DNA of 21,309 bases from a virus. The position numbers were made by a program, and so were the translations under genes. The stretch is taken from positions 1-21,309 of the IMG/VR virus record IMGVR_UViG_3300030390_000774, one strand, 5' to 3'. The notes under the pieces were generated by a model. That model saw nothing but the letters and a program-made list of their open reading frames with translations, was not told where the DNA came from and searched no databases. Of this stretch, positions 1 to 7,079 are shown piece by piece. Numbering within the stretch: position 1 is the first letter of the stretch; each line of letters begins with the position of its first letter.

Positions 1-1
1 A

Positions 2-1087
2 GAAATACAAGAAAACGGAGTACCAAGATTAGATTATACTAATGGAACTGCAAGTATCTTACTTGAGCCACAGAGTACTAATTTAGTACCTTATTCAGAA
101 GATTTTAGTCAGTGGAATACAGGAGGTACAACTACAGTTATAGGTGGTTATTTAGCTCCAGATGGAACTAACTCGGCTTATAAAATATCAGGAGACACAG
201 GTTTACCAAGTGTATCTAATATAGGAAATCAAACAAGAACAAGAACAATTTATGCAAGAACAGTAAGCGGAACTGGTCAAGCTCACTTATGTTCGTATTT
301 TGGTAATACTAATAATTTGTTTACTATCACAGAGCAATGGCAAAGATTTGAAGTAAACGGAACTACAACCGCAGTTGGTAATACTACTTTTTATTCAGTA
401 GATTTTAGAGGTAGCACAAATTTAACAGAGGTTATTGTTTGGGGCGCACAATTAGAAAATTTATCCTTTGCTACATCTTACATACCAACTTCAGGGCAAT
501 CAGGAGGAGTTACAAGAGCAGCAGAAACCTTAAACAATGCTGGTAATAGCGACTTAATAAATTCAACAGAGGGAGTTCTATATGTAGATTTTGCATCACT
601 TAATAATGCTGGTAATTATAGATTAATTTCTCTTTCTGACGGAACTACATCAAACAGACTTTTTATAGGTTTTAGACTTGATACTGGTTATATATATTAT
701 TTTGTTATTGTTGCTGGTAGTACACAAGCATCAAATATTACAACAATTACTGCAACTAATTTTACTAAAGTAGCTGTAAAATGGAAGGCTAACGATTTTG
801 CTTTATGGGTAGATGGCGTAGAGATATCTTCTGATACAAGTGGTATATCTTTTCCAGTTGATACGTTAAACACAATACAAATGAATGAAGGAGACGGAGC
901 AGGTTTTGAATTTTACGGAAAAACAAAATGTTTAGCAGTATTTAAAGAAGCATTATCAGATACAGAATTAGCTTGTTTAACGAGTACAAACAACAGAGAA
1001 ATATTTTTAAATTATTATTATAGAATGCAGTATGTAGGAGCAAATACAGAAGCTTTAAGCTGCGCAGAACAAACCTTTAACGTATAA
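2..1087 (+). CDS. Tail-tip/fibre protein with LamG-like domain (5' end outside window)
   Basis: The frame is open from base 2, so the start lies upstream of the window; the first in-frame TTG (317) is internal. The visible 361 residues begin with a segment ending in ILLEPQSTNLVPYSEDFSQW, a carbohydrate-binding-like module seen in many Bacteroidota phage structural proteins. A conserved linker follows (SFATSYIPTSGQSGGV, about 461-529), then a Gly/Asn/Ser/Thr-rich beta domain (EGVLYVDFASL ... FALWVDGVE ... FYGKTKCLAVFKEALSDTEL) typical of LamG/concanavalin-A-like folds. The next gene is a paralogue 2 bases downstream. By inference it is an external virion protein that binds host surface glycans. 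The fold is assigned from pattern only; the exact virion position is unknown. Confidence 0.6.
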   Translation, partial: EIQENGVPRLDYTNGTASILLEPQSTNLVPYSEDFSQWNTGGTTTVIGGYLAPDGTNSAYKISGDTGLPSVSNIGNQTRTRTIYARTVSGTGQAHLCSYFGNTNNLFTITEQWQRFEVNGTTTAVGNTTFYSVDFRGSTNLTEVIVWGAQLENLSFATSYIPTSGQSGGVTRAAETLNNAGNSDLINSTEGVLYVDFASLNNAGNYRLISLSDGTTSNRLFIGFRLDTGYIYYFVIVAGSTQASNITTITATNFTKVAVKWKANDFALWVDGVEISSDTSGISFPVDTLNTIQMNEGDGAGFEFYGKTKCLAVFKEALSDTELACLTSTNNREIFLNYYYRMQYVGANTEALSCAEQTFNV

Positions 1088-1089
1088 TT

Positions 1090-2655
1090 ATGGCAACACC
1101 AAGTTTAGCAATGATACCATCTGCATTTGCAGATTCTAAAGTATATTCAGTACTACCTAATAATGGAGATGGAGATTTCACTTTTAATAGAGATAGCTCT
1201 GCGACAAGAGTAGGGCAAAATGGACTAATACAAGAAGTAGGATTCTTTGGAAGTGAATTAGTAAATTCTTGGACTAATAATGATTTTAGTTCATTTGCAT
1301 CAAATGGCTCTAATATTACACAGATGGTTTCTTCTGGAAGTGGGAATAATTGCTTTTCTTTAGCAACATTTACAAGCGGAAAAACATATGAATTAAAATT
1401 TACATCTTCTCAAAATATAACTGCGCAGGTAAGAATTTCTCCAAACACAAGTTTAACAAGCGCACAAGTTGTTTTAACAAATCCAACATCTGGCTCAAAT
1501 TCTATTAAATTTACTGCTACTTCAAATTATTCACATATTGGTTTTTTTGCAAATAGTTCATTTACTGACACCCAAATTACTGAATTTATAGCAAGAGAAA
1601 TACAAGGCGACCAACCAAGACTAAACTACGATATATCAAATGGAGTAGTACAATCTTGCCCTTCGCTTTTGTTAGAACCTGCTTCTACCAACTTAATAAT
1701 TCAATCTAATCAATTTAACACAAGTTGGTCAACTAATGCAGTTACGTTACAAGACAATCAAAGTGGTGTTAGTGGTGGATTAAATGCTTGGAAAATGACT
1801 GAAGATACATCTACAGGTCAGCATTTTGTACAATTACCAAGTAGTTTAACAGCAGGGTCAGAGCAAACAGTTACTATATATGCAAAAGCAGATGAAAGAA
1901 ATTTTTTGATGTTAAATCAATCTGGTGTATTTAGAACTCACTATGATTTAGTTAACGGAACTGTTGTTAGTATAGGAACAGGGGTTACAGCTTCTATGGA
2001 ATCAATGCCTGATGGATGGTGGAGATGCATATATACAGCAACAATGACAAATACTTCATTGAGAGTTTGCGTAAGTAACGATGGTTCAAGTAGCACATAT
2101 ACAGGAGATGGAGTTTCTGGAATTTACATACAATATTGTCAAAATGAAACTTTATCCTTCGCTACCTCATACATTCCTACTAGTGGACAATCAGGAGGAG
2201 TTACAAGAGCTGCTGAAACTTGCTTTGGTGCTGGAACTGCTGCTACGTTTAACGATTCAGAAGGTGTTTTGTATGCAGAGTTAAGTGGAGAACTTTCTGG
2301 AACAAATAGGTATATTACATTGTCAAATTCAGCAATATCTGATAGAGTAAATATATTTTTCGATGCAAATAACGATTTAAGAGCTTTTGTAAATGGAATT
2401 TCCTCTATATCTGGTGGTGTTGCTATTCAGGGAACTAACAAATGCGCTTTCAAATATAAAAGTGGGGATATTGCTTTCTGGGTAAACGGAATAGAGGTAG
2501 GTACAAGAACAGCAACTTTATCTTTAACAGGGTTAAGTCAAGTTTCATTCAATTTAGCAACAGGGTTTAATGTCTTTTATGGAAACTGCAAAGACATAAG
2601 AGTATATAACGAAGCATTAACAGATGCACAATTACAAACATTAACAACTTTATAA
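1090..2655 (+). CDS. Tail-tip/fibre protein, carbohydrate-binding plus LamG-like domain
   Basis: 521 residues starting MATPSLAMIPSAFADSKVYS, an N-terminus I associate with structural proteins of marine Bacteroidota phages. The N-terminal region contains GDFTFNRDSSATRVGQNGL, followed by SLLLEPASTNLIIQSNQF leading into a jelly-roll-like module. The linker SFATSYIPTSGQSGGV (2152-2220) is shared with the upstream gene. The C-terminal LamG-like domain runs EGVLYAELSGEL to CKDIRVYNEALTDAQL. The start is the ATG 2 bases after the previous stop. Beta-rich, poor in Cys and charged residues, as in secreted or virion lectin-like proteins. The likely role is host-surface recognition; no enzymatic motif is visible. 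Confidence 0.65.
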   Translation: MATPSLAMIPSAFADSKVYSVLPNNGDGDFTFNRDSSATRVGQNGLIQEVGFFGSELVNSWTNNDFSSFASNGSNITQMVSSGSGNNCFSLATFTSGKTYELKFTSSQNITAQVRISPNTSLTSAQVVLTNPTSGSNSIKFTATSNYSHIGFFANSSFTDTQITEFIAREIQGDQPRLNYDISNGVVQSCPSLLLEPASTNLIIQSNQFNTSWSTNAVTLQDNQSGVSGGLNAWKMTEDTSTGQHFVQLPSSLTAGSEQTVTIYAKADERNFLMLNQSGVFRTHYDLVNGTVVSIGTGVTASMESMPDGWWRCIYTATMTNTSLRVCVSNDGSSSTYTGDGVSGIYIQYCQNETLSFATSYIPTSGQSGGVTRAAETCFGAGTAATFNDSEGVLYAELSGELSGTNRYITLSNSAISDRVNIFFDANNDLRAFVNGISSISGGVAIQGTNKCAFKYKSGDIAFWVNGIEVGTRTATLSLTGLSQVSFNLATGFNVFYGNCKDIRVYNEALTDAQLQTLTTL

Positions 2656-2656
2656 T

Positions 2657-3016
2657 ATGAAAATTTCAAAATATGAATTCAATGATGAAGCAAGTGCTTT
2701 ATCTAAAATAGCTGCTTTACCACACGCAAAAGATGAAGATGGTAACGACTATCCTACTCACAAACACACCATAGTTAAACTTGGCTTTATAGTATTAGAG
2801 CAAGGAGAGTATGATGCAGAAGGAAAAGAAACTAAAGCACCAGTATTATCCGACAAATATTCTGTTGATGTACTATGGAAAGATTTAGAAGAAACTGATG
2901 AAGATGGCAATGTAACTATTGACCACCCACACGGATGGAAATCTAAAGCTATTAGTTTATCAACTGAAGGAGTACACGGATTCTTTGGAGTTTTGTACCA
3001 AGACAATAAAATGTAA
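2657..3016 (+). CDS. Small acidic protein of the tail-fibre block, unknown function
   Basis: 119 residues, starting 1 base after the preceding stop. Rich in Asp, Glu and Lys, with a central DEDGNDYPTHKHTIVKLGFI segment and a hydrophobic C-terminal part (HGFFGVLYQDNKM). No signal peptide or membrane segment. Tight coupling to the two lectin-like genes suggests an accessory virion or tail-assembly role. I do not recognise a named family. Confidence 0.6.
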   Translation: MKISKYEFNDEASALSKIAALPHAKDEDGNDYPTHKHTIVKLGFIVLEQGEYDAEGKETKAPVLSDKYSVDVLWKDLEETDEDGNVTIDHPHGWKSKAISLSTEGVHGFFGVLYQDNKM

Positions 3017-3017
3017 T

Positions 3018-3149
3018 ATGCCAATACCAAAGCCTAAACCAGCAGAAAAGCAAAGCGACTTCATGATCCGTTGCGTTCCTATGTTAACGCCTTATCACAA
3101 AAAAGATCAAGCTATTGCTATTTGTTATGATGCTTTTAAAAAGAAATAA
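3018..3149 (+). CDS. 43-aa phage micro-protein with C-terminal AIAICYDAF motif
   Basis: The start at 3018 is chosen because it lies 1 base after the previous stop; a longer reading in the same frame (from 2919) would overlap the upstream gene by about 100 bases. The peptide MPIPKPKPAEKQSDFMIRCV ... DQAIAICYDAFKKK matches a pattern of very small phage proteins in which a Lys/Pro-rich start and DFxxRC are followed by a D(Q)xxAxCY-aromatic tail. Their function is not known to me. Two Cys residues (19 and 36) could form a metal site or disulfide. Two GATC sites fall inside it, unusual for this window. Confidence 0.6.
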   Translation: MPIPKPKPAEKQSDFMIRCVPMLTPYHKKDQAIAICYDAFKKK

Positions 3150-3428
3150 ATGACCAAGATCGGAGAAAATACAAACGTAACATTAGATTTAAAAACGATA
3201 GGGATGATAGTAGGTTTTGCTGTTTCATTATCAAGCATGTATTTTGTTTTACAAGCTGACATTGCCAAAGCAATGACTCTTCCAGCTCCAGAGGTTACCT
3301 CTACCGAGTTTCAGTATAAAGACCAGATCATACGAGAAGCTATTATTACGACTCAAGAAGATGTGCAAGAAATGAAAGAAACCTTGAAACTATTAGAAAT
3401 GAGATTATATGAAATATCTAAAAAATAA
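3150..3428 (+). CDS. Single-pass membrane protein with C-terminal coiled coil (possible lysis accessory)
   Basis: 92 residues. The ATG follows the preceding TAA with no gap. A hydrophobic segment at about residues 14-35 (LKTIGMIVGFAVSLSSMYFV) is followed by ALTLPAPEV-like Pro-rich spacing and a heptad-rich helix (about 50-92, IIREAIITTQEDVQEMKETL). One membrane segment plus a coiled coil, close to holin and endolysin genes, fits an accessory lysis protein such as an i-spanin-like or class III holin-like product, but no motif proves this. The stop overlaps the next start by 20 bases. Confidence 0.55.
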   Translation: MTKIGENTNVTLDLKTIGMIVGFAVSLSSMYFVLQADIAKAMTLPAPEVTSTEFQYKDQIIREAIITTQEDVQEMKETLKLLEMRLYEISKK

Positions 3429-3762
3429 AATATGTGTAATATTTGCCCTTTTTGTATCAACTGTAACTGTTAGTCAATCCTATAAGGATGACATTAGTGT
3501 GGTTTTATATACAGCCGAGTTTATTAAGAATGATGATTTCTCTTTAAAGCCTTTTAAAGAGCATAACATTAATACTTTTTATTTAGCAAAAAGCAAAGAC
3601 ATTCACGCAAAAGATAAGATTATCTATTTACCTACTATTTGTTTATATAACAACGGAGAGTTAATAGAAAAGATAGAAGCTGGTTTATCAATGAAACTAC
3701 CAAACAGCACAACAGAAAGAATTCAAGAACACATAGACAAACTACTACAAGACAAATTTTAA
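3409..3762 (+). CDS. Exported thioredoxin-fold-like protein without CXXC
   Basis: 117 residues. An N-terminal signal-like segment, with Lys residues then a hydrophobic run (about residues 8-22), predicts export. The rest alternates like a small thioredoxin fold: VVLYTAEF strand, then FKEHNINTFYLAK, then LPTICLYNNGELIEKIEAGL, where L-P-T resembles the cis-Pro loop and the closing hairpin. The CXXC active site is missing; the usual place reads TAEFIKND. It is therefore unlikely to be a disulfide oxidoreductase and may bind a partner instead. It overlaps the upstream membrane-protein gene by 20 bases and is followed 3 bases later by another exported protein. Confidence 0.5.
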   Translation: MKYLKNKICVIFALFVSTVTVSQSYKDDISVVLYTAEFIKNDDFSLKPFKEHNINTFYLAKSKDIHAKDKIIYLPTICLYNNGELIEKIEAGLSMKLPNSTTERIQEHIDKLLQDKF

Positions 3763-3765
3763 ACT

Positions 3766-4830
3766 ATGAAATACTTACTATTATTACTATTTACATTAAA
3801 CGCTCAAGCAGATATCTTTAAAGATGTATTTAAATACGCTACTTTATATGGTGCATATAGCCAGAGCAATTCTATCCAGGGAGATAAAACTTTTTATGTA
3901 TCTCAAGAATCAGAACTATTTGAAACTACAGTTAGAAACCCAGCTGATGAAATAAAAACATTTGGATTTAGAAAATTAGCACACTTTGGCTATGAAGATA
4001 AAGACAGGTTTTATGATGGAGAAGAACAAAACAATTCTTTAAATTCTAATATAGGAAACGTAAAAGGTTTAGAATACTTATTTGAATACCAAGATGGGAG
4101 ACAACAAGGTAGAGAGTTTAAGAATAAACAACTATTTGTAAGATATCTGGCTAAATGGTGGCTTGTAAAAGCAGAATACAACAAAAACGAATTAGTAGAT
4201 ATAGATTATAAATCTGCTGATTTGCGCTTTAGAATACCACTAGGTAAAAAACTATCCTTTTCTATTGGAGCTATGTATAGAACTTATAACAAAGCGTATG
4301 GTCATAATCCAATACAAAAGTATTTAGAAGAAAATGCTTGGTGGAATTTAAGCTATAATTATGGTCATACAGACGTTCCTTATGAGTGGACTAACGTAAT
4401 TACTGGAGAAACTGGATATAATTATTTTTGGTATAATGATGATGGAGAATTAATAAGCAACTCTGATTTAGATTATAGAAATAATATTTATGGTCAATTA
4501 GTTAATATGTACAATAAAGAACAATTAGCATTAATTGGAGATTTTGCAGATTTATCAAGTGTAATAGGTTTAGATTTCTATCACTACAGACAGAACTTCT
4601 GGATTCATGCTTATGCAAACGCTTTACCTCATCATAAACTATTAGAAGGAGATGAAAGATATTCTTACGGAAACTTTATAGGTAAAGATAATTGGCTAGA
4701 CTATTCTTTTGGTGGAGTGTTTGGTGTTAAACTTAACAAAAAGCTTGGATTATTTGCAGAAATAACTAATCAAAGGTATTGGGATAGAGAGCTAAAAACA
4801 ATTAAAGCTGGTATTAACTTTAAAATATAA
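3766..4830 (+). CDS. Exported beta-rich protein, possibly an outer-membrane beta-barrel
   Basis: 354 residues with a classical signal peptide (MKYLLLLLFTLNAQA, probable cleavage after residue 15). The mature part is rich in Tyr, Trp and Phe and in alternating strands (FVRYLAKWWLVKAEY, LSFSIGAMYRTY, WWNLSYNYG, FGGVFGVKLNKKLGLFAEIT), ending in AGINFKI with hydrophobic residues alternating to the C-terminus. This resembles outer-membrane beta-barrels, although the last residue is Ile rather than the usual Phe. It sits between a thioredoxin-like exported protein and the endolysin. A phage-encoded envelope protein could block superinfection, alter the receptor or assist lysis; this is inference. 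An exported non-barrel beta protein is the alternative. Confidence 0.5.
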   Translation: MKYLLLLLFTLNAQADIFKDVFKYATLYGAYSQSNSIQGDKTFYVSQESELFETTVRNPADEIKTFGFRKLAHFGYEDKDRFYDGEEQNNSLNSNIGNVKGLEYLFEYQDGRQQGREFKNKQLFVRYLAKWWLVKAEYNKNELVDIDYKSADLRFRIPLGKKLSFSIGAMYRTYNKAYGHNPIQKYLEENAWWNLSYNYGHTDVPYEWTNVITGETGYNYFWYNDDGELISNSDLDYRNNIYGQLVNMYNKEQLALIGDFADLSSVIGLDFYHYRQNFWIHAYANALPHHKLLEGDERYSYGNFIGKDNWLDYSFGGVFGVKLNKKLGLFAEITNQRYWDRELKTIKAGINFKI

Positions 4831-4833
4831 TAG

Positions 4834-5223
4834 ATGACAAAAAACTTTACTAAAGAAGAGTTTGATTGTAATGATGGTAGTGAAATGCCTATAAATATTT
4901 ATCATAATATGGTTAAGGTTGCTAATCAATTACAAGCTTTAAGAAACTATATAGGTAAACCAATACAAATTAATTCAGCATGGAGAAGTGAAGAGTACAA
5001 TGCATCAATAGGTGGTGTTAAAGATTCTCAGCATATAATGGGTAGAGCAGCAGATATAGTTATTAAAGGCTTAGATACAATTGCTGTACATACAACAATA
5101 GAGTTATTGATAGAAAACGGAGATATGCTACAAGGTGGTTTAGGGTTATACGACTCATTTGTGCATTATGATATACGAGGTACTAAGGCTAGGTGGGATT
5201 ATAGAAAAAAAAATAAGTTATGA
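4834..5223 (+). CDS. Endolysin, peptidase M15-type (D-Ala-D-Ala carboxypeptidase-like)
   Basis: 129 residues, a minimal peptidase_M15A domain. The zinc site is visible: SQHIMGRAAD (residues 65-74) gives His67 and Asp74 in the SxHxxGxAxD pattern, and VHYD (110-113) gives the third ligand His111. SAWRSEEYN (48-56) is the conserved strand with Arg before the metal site. Enzymes of this type cleave peptide cross-links or stems in peptidoglycan. There is no signal peptide, so release would need the holin encoded 130 bases downstream. Its stop overlaps the next ATG (ATGA). Confidence 0.88.
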   Translation: MTKNFTKEEFDCNDGSEMPINIYHNMVKVANQLQALRNYIGKPIQINSAWRSEEYNASIGGVKDSQHIMGRAADIVIKGLDTIAVHTTIELLIENGDMLQGGLGLYDSFVHYDIRGTKARWDYRKKNKL

Positions 5224-5372
5224 TATTAGGATTTAGCAACTTAATCGAAAGAGGTTTAATGATAGGGTGGGAATACTATCCAGCATTAGACGACGAAGAC
5301 CATACAGAGTTAAATATATATTTAATATTTATATGTCTACATTTAAAATGGAATGATGGCGAAGAAGTTTAA
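5220..5372 (+). CDS. 50-aa protein between endolysin and holin, unknown function
   Basis: Starts within the endolysin stop (ATGA at 5220) and ends 20 bases inside the holin gene, so it is translationally coupled on both sides. Sequence MILGFSNLIERGLMIGWEYY, then an acidic DDEDHTELN, then a hydrophobic NIYLIFICLHLKW stretch that could be amphipathic or weakly membrane-associated. I have seen the W-E-Y-P ... ELN-Y-L-hydrophobic-H-K-W arrangement in small proteins of Bacteroidota phages, without known function. A lysis accessory role is suggested only by position. Confidence 0.6.
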   Translation: MILGFSNLIERGLMIGWEYYPALDDEDHTELNIYLIFICLHLKWNDGEEV

Positions 5373-5772
5373 AGACACAAAAGTAGGACAATTTCTTATT
5401 AACAATGGTTCTGGCATAGTTGGTACGCTTGGAGATGTCTTACCTTCTAGCGGTGTTTTAGGTATCGTTAAAGGACTTATAGATAAAGATGATGTATTAC
5501 CACCAGAAAATAAAGAAAAGGCTTTAAAACTGCTTGAAATCGATTTAATTGAAATGCAAGAAGTAAGTAAAAGATGGTCATCCGATATGACATCTGATTC
5601 TTGGTTGTCTAAAAACGTTAGACCATTAACATTAATATTTTTTTCTATTGCTTATGTAATAGGTTGGTATCTTAATTACCCTTTGGAAAATATTACAGGA
5701 TTGTTATCATTAATAATTGGTGCTTATTTTGGAAGTAGAGGATTTGAAAAGTATCAAAAAATCAAGAAATAA
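5353..5772 (+). CDS. Holin of the 3TM superfamily (GTA-type holin)
   Basis: 139 residues. The central KRWSSDMTSDSWLSKNVRPL (residues 73-92) is the hallmark of the family 'holin of 3TMs, for gene-transfer release'. Two clear membrane helices follow (about 91-107 and 113-128); the Gly/Leu-rich N-terminus (about 20-42) may give a third segment. A basic tail (FEKYQKIKK) ends it. It would permeabilise the inner membrane so the adjacent M15 endolysin reaches the wall. Two adjacent ATGs (5353 and 5356) are possible starts; both lie inside the preceding small gene. It closes the left gene block. Confidence 0.85.
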   Translation: MMAKKFKDTKVGQFLINNGSGIVGTLGDVLPSSGVLGIVKGLIDKDDVLPPENKEKALKLLEIDLIEMQEVSKRWSSDMTSDSWLSKNVRPLTLIFFSIAYVIGWYLNYPLENITGLLSLIIGAYFGSRGFEKYQKIKK

Positions 5773-5892
5773 AGAAAACTCCCCAAACTCATTATTATTA
5801 CATTTATATATATCTTTTTATATATTTTTTTAAATATTAAAATTTTAAATTTATTACAATTACCTGAGTATAAAAAATAATTATTTAGTTTT
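5773..5892. other. AT-only-like intergenic stretch after the holin
   Basis: This stretch is almost entirely A and T, with runs of alternating TA and poly-T. No open frame with a plausible start is present, and no GC-anchored hairpin, so no intrinsic terminator can be called for the lysis operon. It leads into the promoter at 5893. Confidence 0.6.
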
Positions 5893-5924
5893 TTTGTTAA
5901 TTAATTTAAATTAACATATATTTG
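5893..5924 (+). promoter_or_regulatory. Bacteroidota-type promoter (TTTG-N20-TAnnTTTG)
   Basis: TTTG at 5893-5896 and TATATTTG at 5917-5924, separated by 20 bases. This is an exact match to the -33/-7 pattern known for Bacteroides and Flavobacterium primary sigma factors. The expected transcription start falls about 5-9 bases downstream of the -7 box, at or just past the ATG at 5928, so the first small ORF would be leaderless or the promoter serves mainly ninG. Confidence 0.65.
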
Positions 5925-5927
5925 AGT

Positions 5928-6077
5928 ATGAATATTTCTGTAAAAATAAGTAGGTATAAAGACCAATCTGAATTTTATGAACTGAAACTTTCTACATATA
6001 AAGATAGTATAGAAGGTAAATTTACTAAAGAAGATTTACGTTATTTAATTCAGCAAATAGATAACGAAATAATATAA
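5928..6077 (+). CDS. 49-aa protein upstream of NinG, unknown function
   Basis: ATG at 5928, stop TAA at 6075-6077, overlapping the ninG start by 1 base (TAATG). The product, MNISVKISRYKDQSEFYELK then KFTKEDLRYLIQQIDNEII, is charged and probably folds as a short beta hairpin plus helix. The start lies directly under the promoter's -7 box, leaving no leader. No family is recognised; one-base coupling to ninG supports real translation. Confidence 0.5.
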   Translation: MNISVKISRYKDQSEFYELKLSTYKDSIEGKFTKEDLRYLIQQIDNEII

Positions 6078-6469
6078 TGCCTAAAAAAGCATCAAGAAAA
6101 ACAATTGTAAAAAAACTTGATACAGTATTTAGCCAATTTATTAGAAGAAGATTTGCTATAAATGAAATTGCTGAATGTGTAACTTGTGGAAACAAAGCAC
6201 ATTATAAGAAGTTACAAGCTGGGCACTTCATGAGTAGAAAGCATTATGCAACACGTTGGGATGTTACTAATGTACAAGTGCAGTGTTACAGTTGTAATGT
6301 TATGAGATATGGAGAGCAATATAAATATGGATTGTATTTAGAGCAGGCATATGGTAAAGGCACTGCATTGGAATTACAAAGTAAAAGTAGAGAAATTACA
6401 AAATATAGTGATTTTCAATTATTGGATATGATTGACTATTACAATAAATTATTAGCTAACTTAAAATAA
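6077..6469 (+). CDS. ninG: NinG/Rap-type recombination nuclease
   Basis: 130 residues. Two zinc-finger-like pairs frame the active region: CVTC (34-37) and CYSC (70-73), with LQAGHFMSRKHYATRWD (46-62) between them carrying His50 and His56, then NVQVQC and CN at 73-74. This is the signature of lambda NinG (Rap), an HNH/treble-clef-like nuclease that acts on recombination branches. The N-terminus is basic, as expected for DNA binding. It is the last gene before a strong terminator, and its promoter is at 5893-5924. Length is shorter than lambda NinG, which has extra N-terminal sequence. Confidence 0.85.
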   Translation: MPKKASRKTIVKKLDTVFSQFIRRRFAINEIAECVTCGNKAHYKKLQAGHFMSRKHYATRWDVTNVQVQCYSCNVMRYGEQYKYGLYLEQAYGKGTALELQSKSREITKYSDFQLLDMIDYYNKLLANLK

Positions 6470-6490
6470 ATCTTGTTTTGTTTTGTTTTT

Positions 6491-6549
6491 AAGGGGTTTT
6501 ATAGATGACTTGTTTTGATTAACGAGCACTATAGAATCCCTTTTTTTTT
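6491..6549 (+). terminator. Strong intrinsic terminator after ninG
   Basis: A 12-bp stem (6493-6504 with 6529-6540, two G-U pairs) is extended by A-T pairs at its base and is followed by T9 (6541-6549). A second 6-bp inner stem (6509-6514 with 6521-6526) folds inside the loop, giving a long, nearly continuous hairpin. It separates the lysis/ninG block from the next transcription unit. Confidence 0.85.
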
Positions 6550-6574
6550 GTAAATACCTATAATTAATTTTTTT

Positions 6575-6604
6575 TTATAAACAATTTTGATTATATTTAT
6601 ATAT
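6575..6604 (+). promoter_or_regulatory. Upstream regulatory element, copy A (dyad plus TATATTTAT)
   Basis: This 30-bp element differs from copy C (17186-17215) at one position and from copy B (11470-11499) at four. The core 6577-6594 is an imperfect palindrome ATAAACAA-TT-TTGATTAT, followed by TATATTTAT (6592-6600) and an A-rich leader ending AAAACA before the ATG at 6621. All three copies stand just before the first gene of a block. It is probably a phage promoter with an overlapping operator; the role is inferred. Confidence 0.6.
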
Positions 6605-6620
6605 CTTAAACAACAAAACA

Positions 6621-6779
6621 ATGGAAAATACTTTTACTTCAGAAATTAATTCTTTAATTTTTTACTCAAAATGGTCTTTACAGGATTTATGGTTTCATTA
6701 TGCATGCCTACAAAAAGAACCTAGCAAAGAAAATAACAAAACTTTAAAAATAGTTATTAAGGCTATAAAAAATAAATAA
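6621..6779 (+). CDS. 52-aa protein, first gene of the early-type block
   Basis: First ORF after the terminator and regulatory element A, with leader AACAAAACA before its ATG. The product, MENTFTSEINSLIFYSKWSL followed by QDLWFHYACLQKEP and a basic tail, is probably helical. No family is recognised. Its position directly below a strong regulatory element suggests early expression, where phages often keep small host-takeover proteins. Confidence 0.55.
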   Translation: MENTFTSEINSLIFYSKWSLQDLWFHYACLQKEPSKENNKTLKIVIKAIKNK

Positions 6780-6780
6780 T

Positions 6781-6933
6781 ATGTATTATATAATAACAAC
6801 CCAACAAGGCGACCAAATTAAAGAGACAGACTATTTTAAAGCATTTAGATATTCTTTATTTAACAAATGTATACTAGAAAAACGTAATGGTTCTGGTGTA
6901 AGAATAGAAATTAATAACTTTAGCAATTTATAA
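6781..6933 (+). CDS. 50-aa protein, unknown function
   Basis: ATG 1 base after the preceding stop; stop at 6931-6933. The product begins MYYIITTQQGDQIKETDYFK and ends RIEINNFSNL. The pattern of strand, helix (YFKAFRYSLFNKCILEK) and strand suggests a small alpha/beta fold. No known family. Supported by perfect packing between two other small ORFs. Confidence 0.55.
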   Translation: MYYIITTQQGDQIKETDYFKAFRYSLFNKCILEKRNGSGVRIEINNFSNL

Positions 6934-6934
6934 A

Positions 6935-7069
6935 ATGAGATATAAAATAAAAGATAAACAATTAGTAATAGATTGGTTTAATAATTTTGCAGATTTTGTG
7001 CAAGAATATGACGACAATATATATGATTTAGCTTGTGAATGGGCAGATGACCAAGAATGTGAATTTTAA
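6935..7069 (+). CDS. 44-aa acidic protein, unknown function
   Basis: ATG 1 base after the previous stop, ending TAA at 7067-7069. The product MRYKIKDKQLVIDWFNNFAD then FVQEYDDNIYDLACEWADDQ is strongly acidic in its second half. Small acidic early proteins in phages often inhibit host enzymes by mimicking DNA; that is only a possibility here. Confidence 0.55.
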   Translation: MRYKIKDKQLVIDWFNNFADFVQEYDDNIYDLACEWADDQECEF

Positions 7070-7079
7070 AATAAAAAAA

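Noticed and set aside
2081-2284. Forward open frame inside the second lectin-like gene
   Set aside because: It lies wholly within the strongly supported 1090-2655 gene, has an odd composition (MVQVAHIQEMEFLEF), and no spacing to a neighbour supports it.
5773-5892. Possible terminator after the holin gene
   Set aside because: Only A/T self-complementarity, no GC-anchored stem; T-runs alone are expected at this composition.
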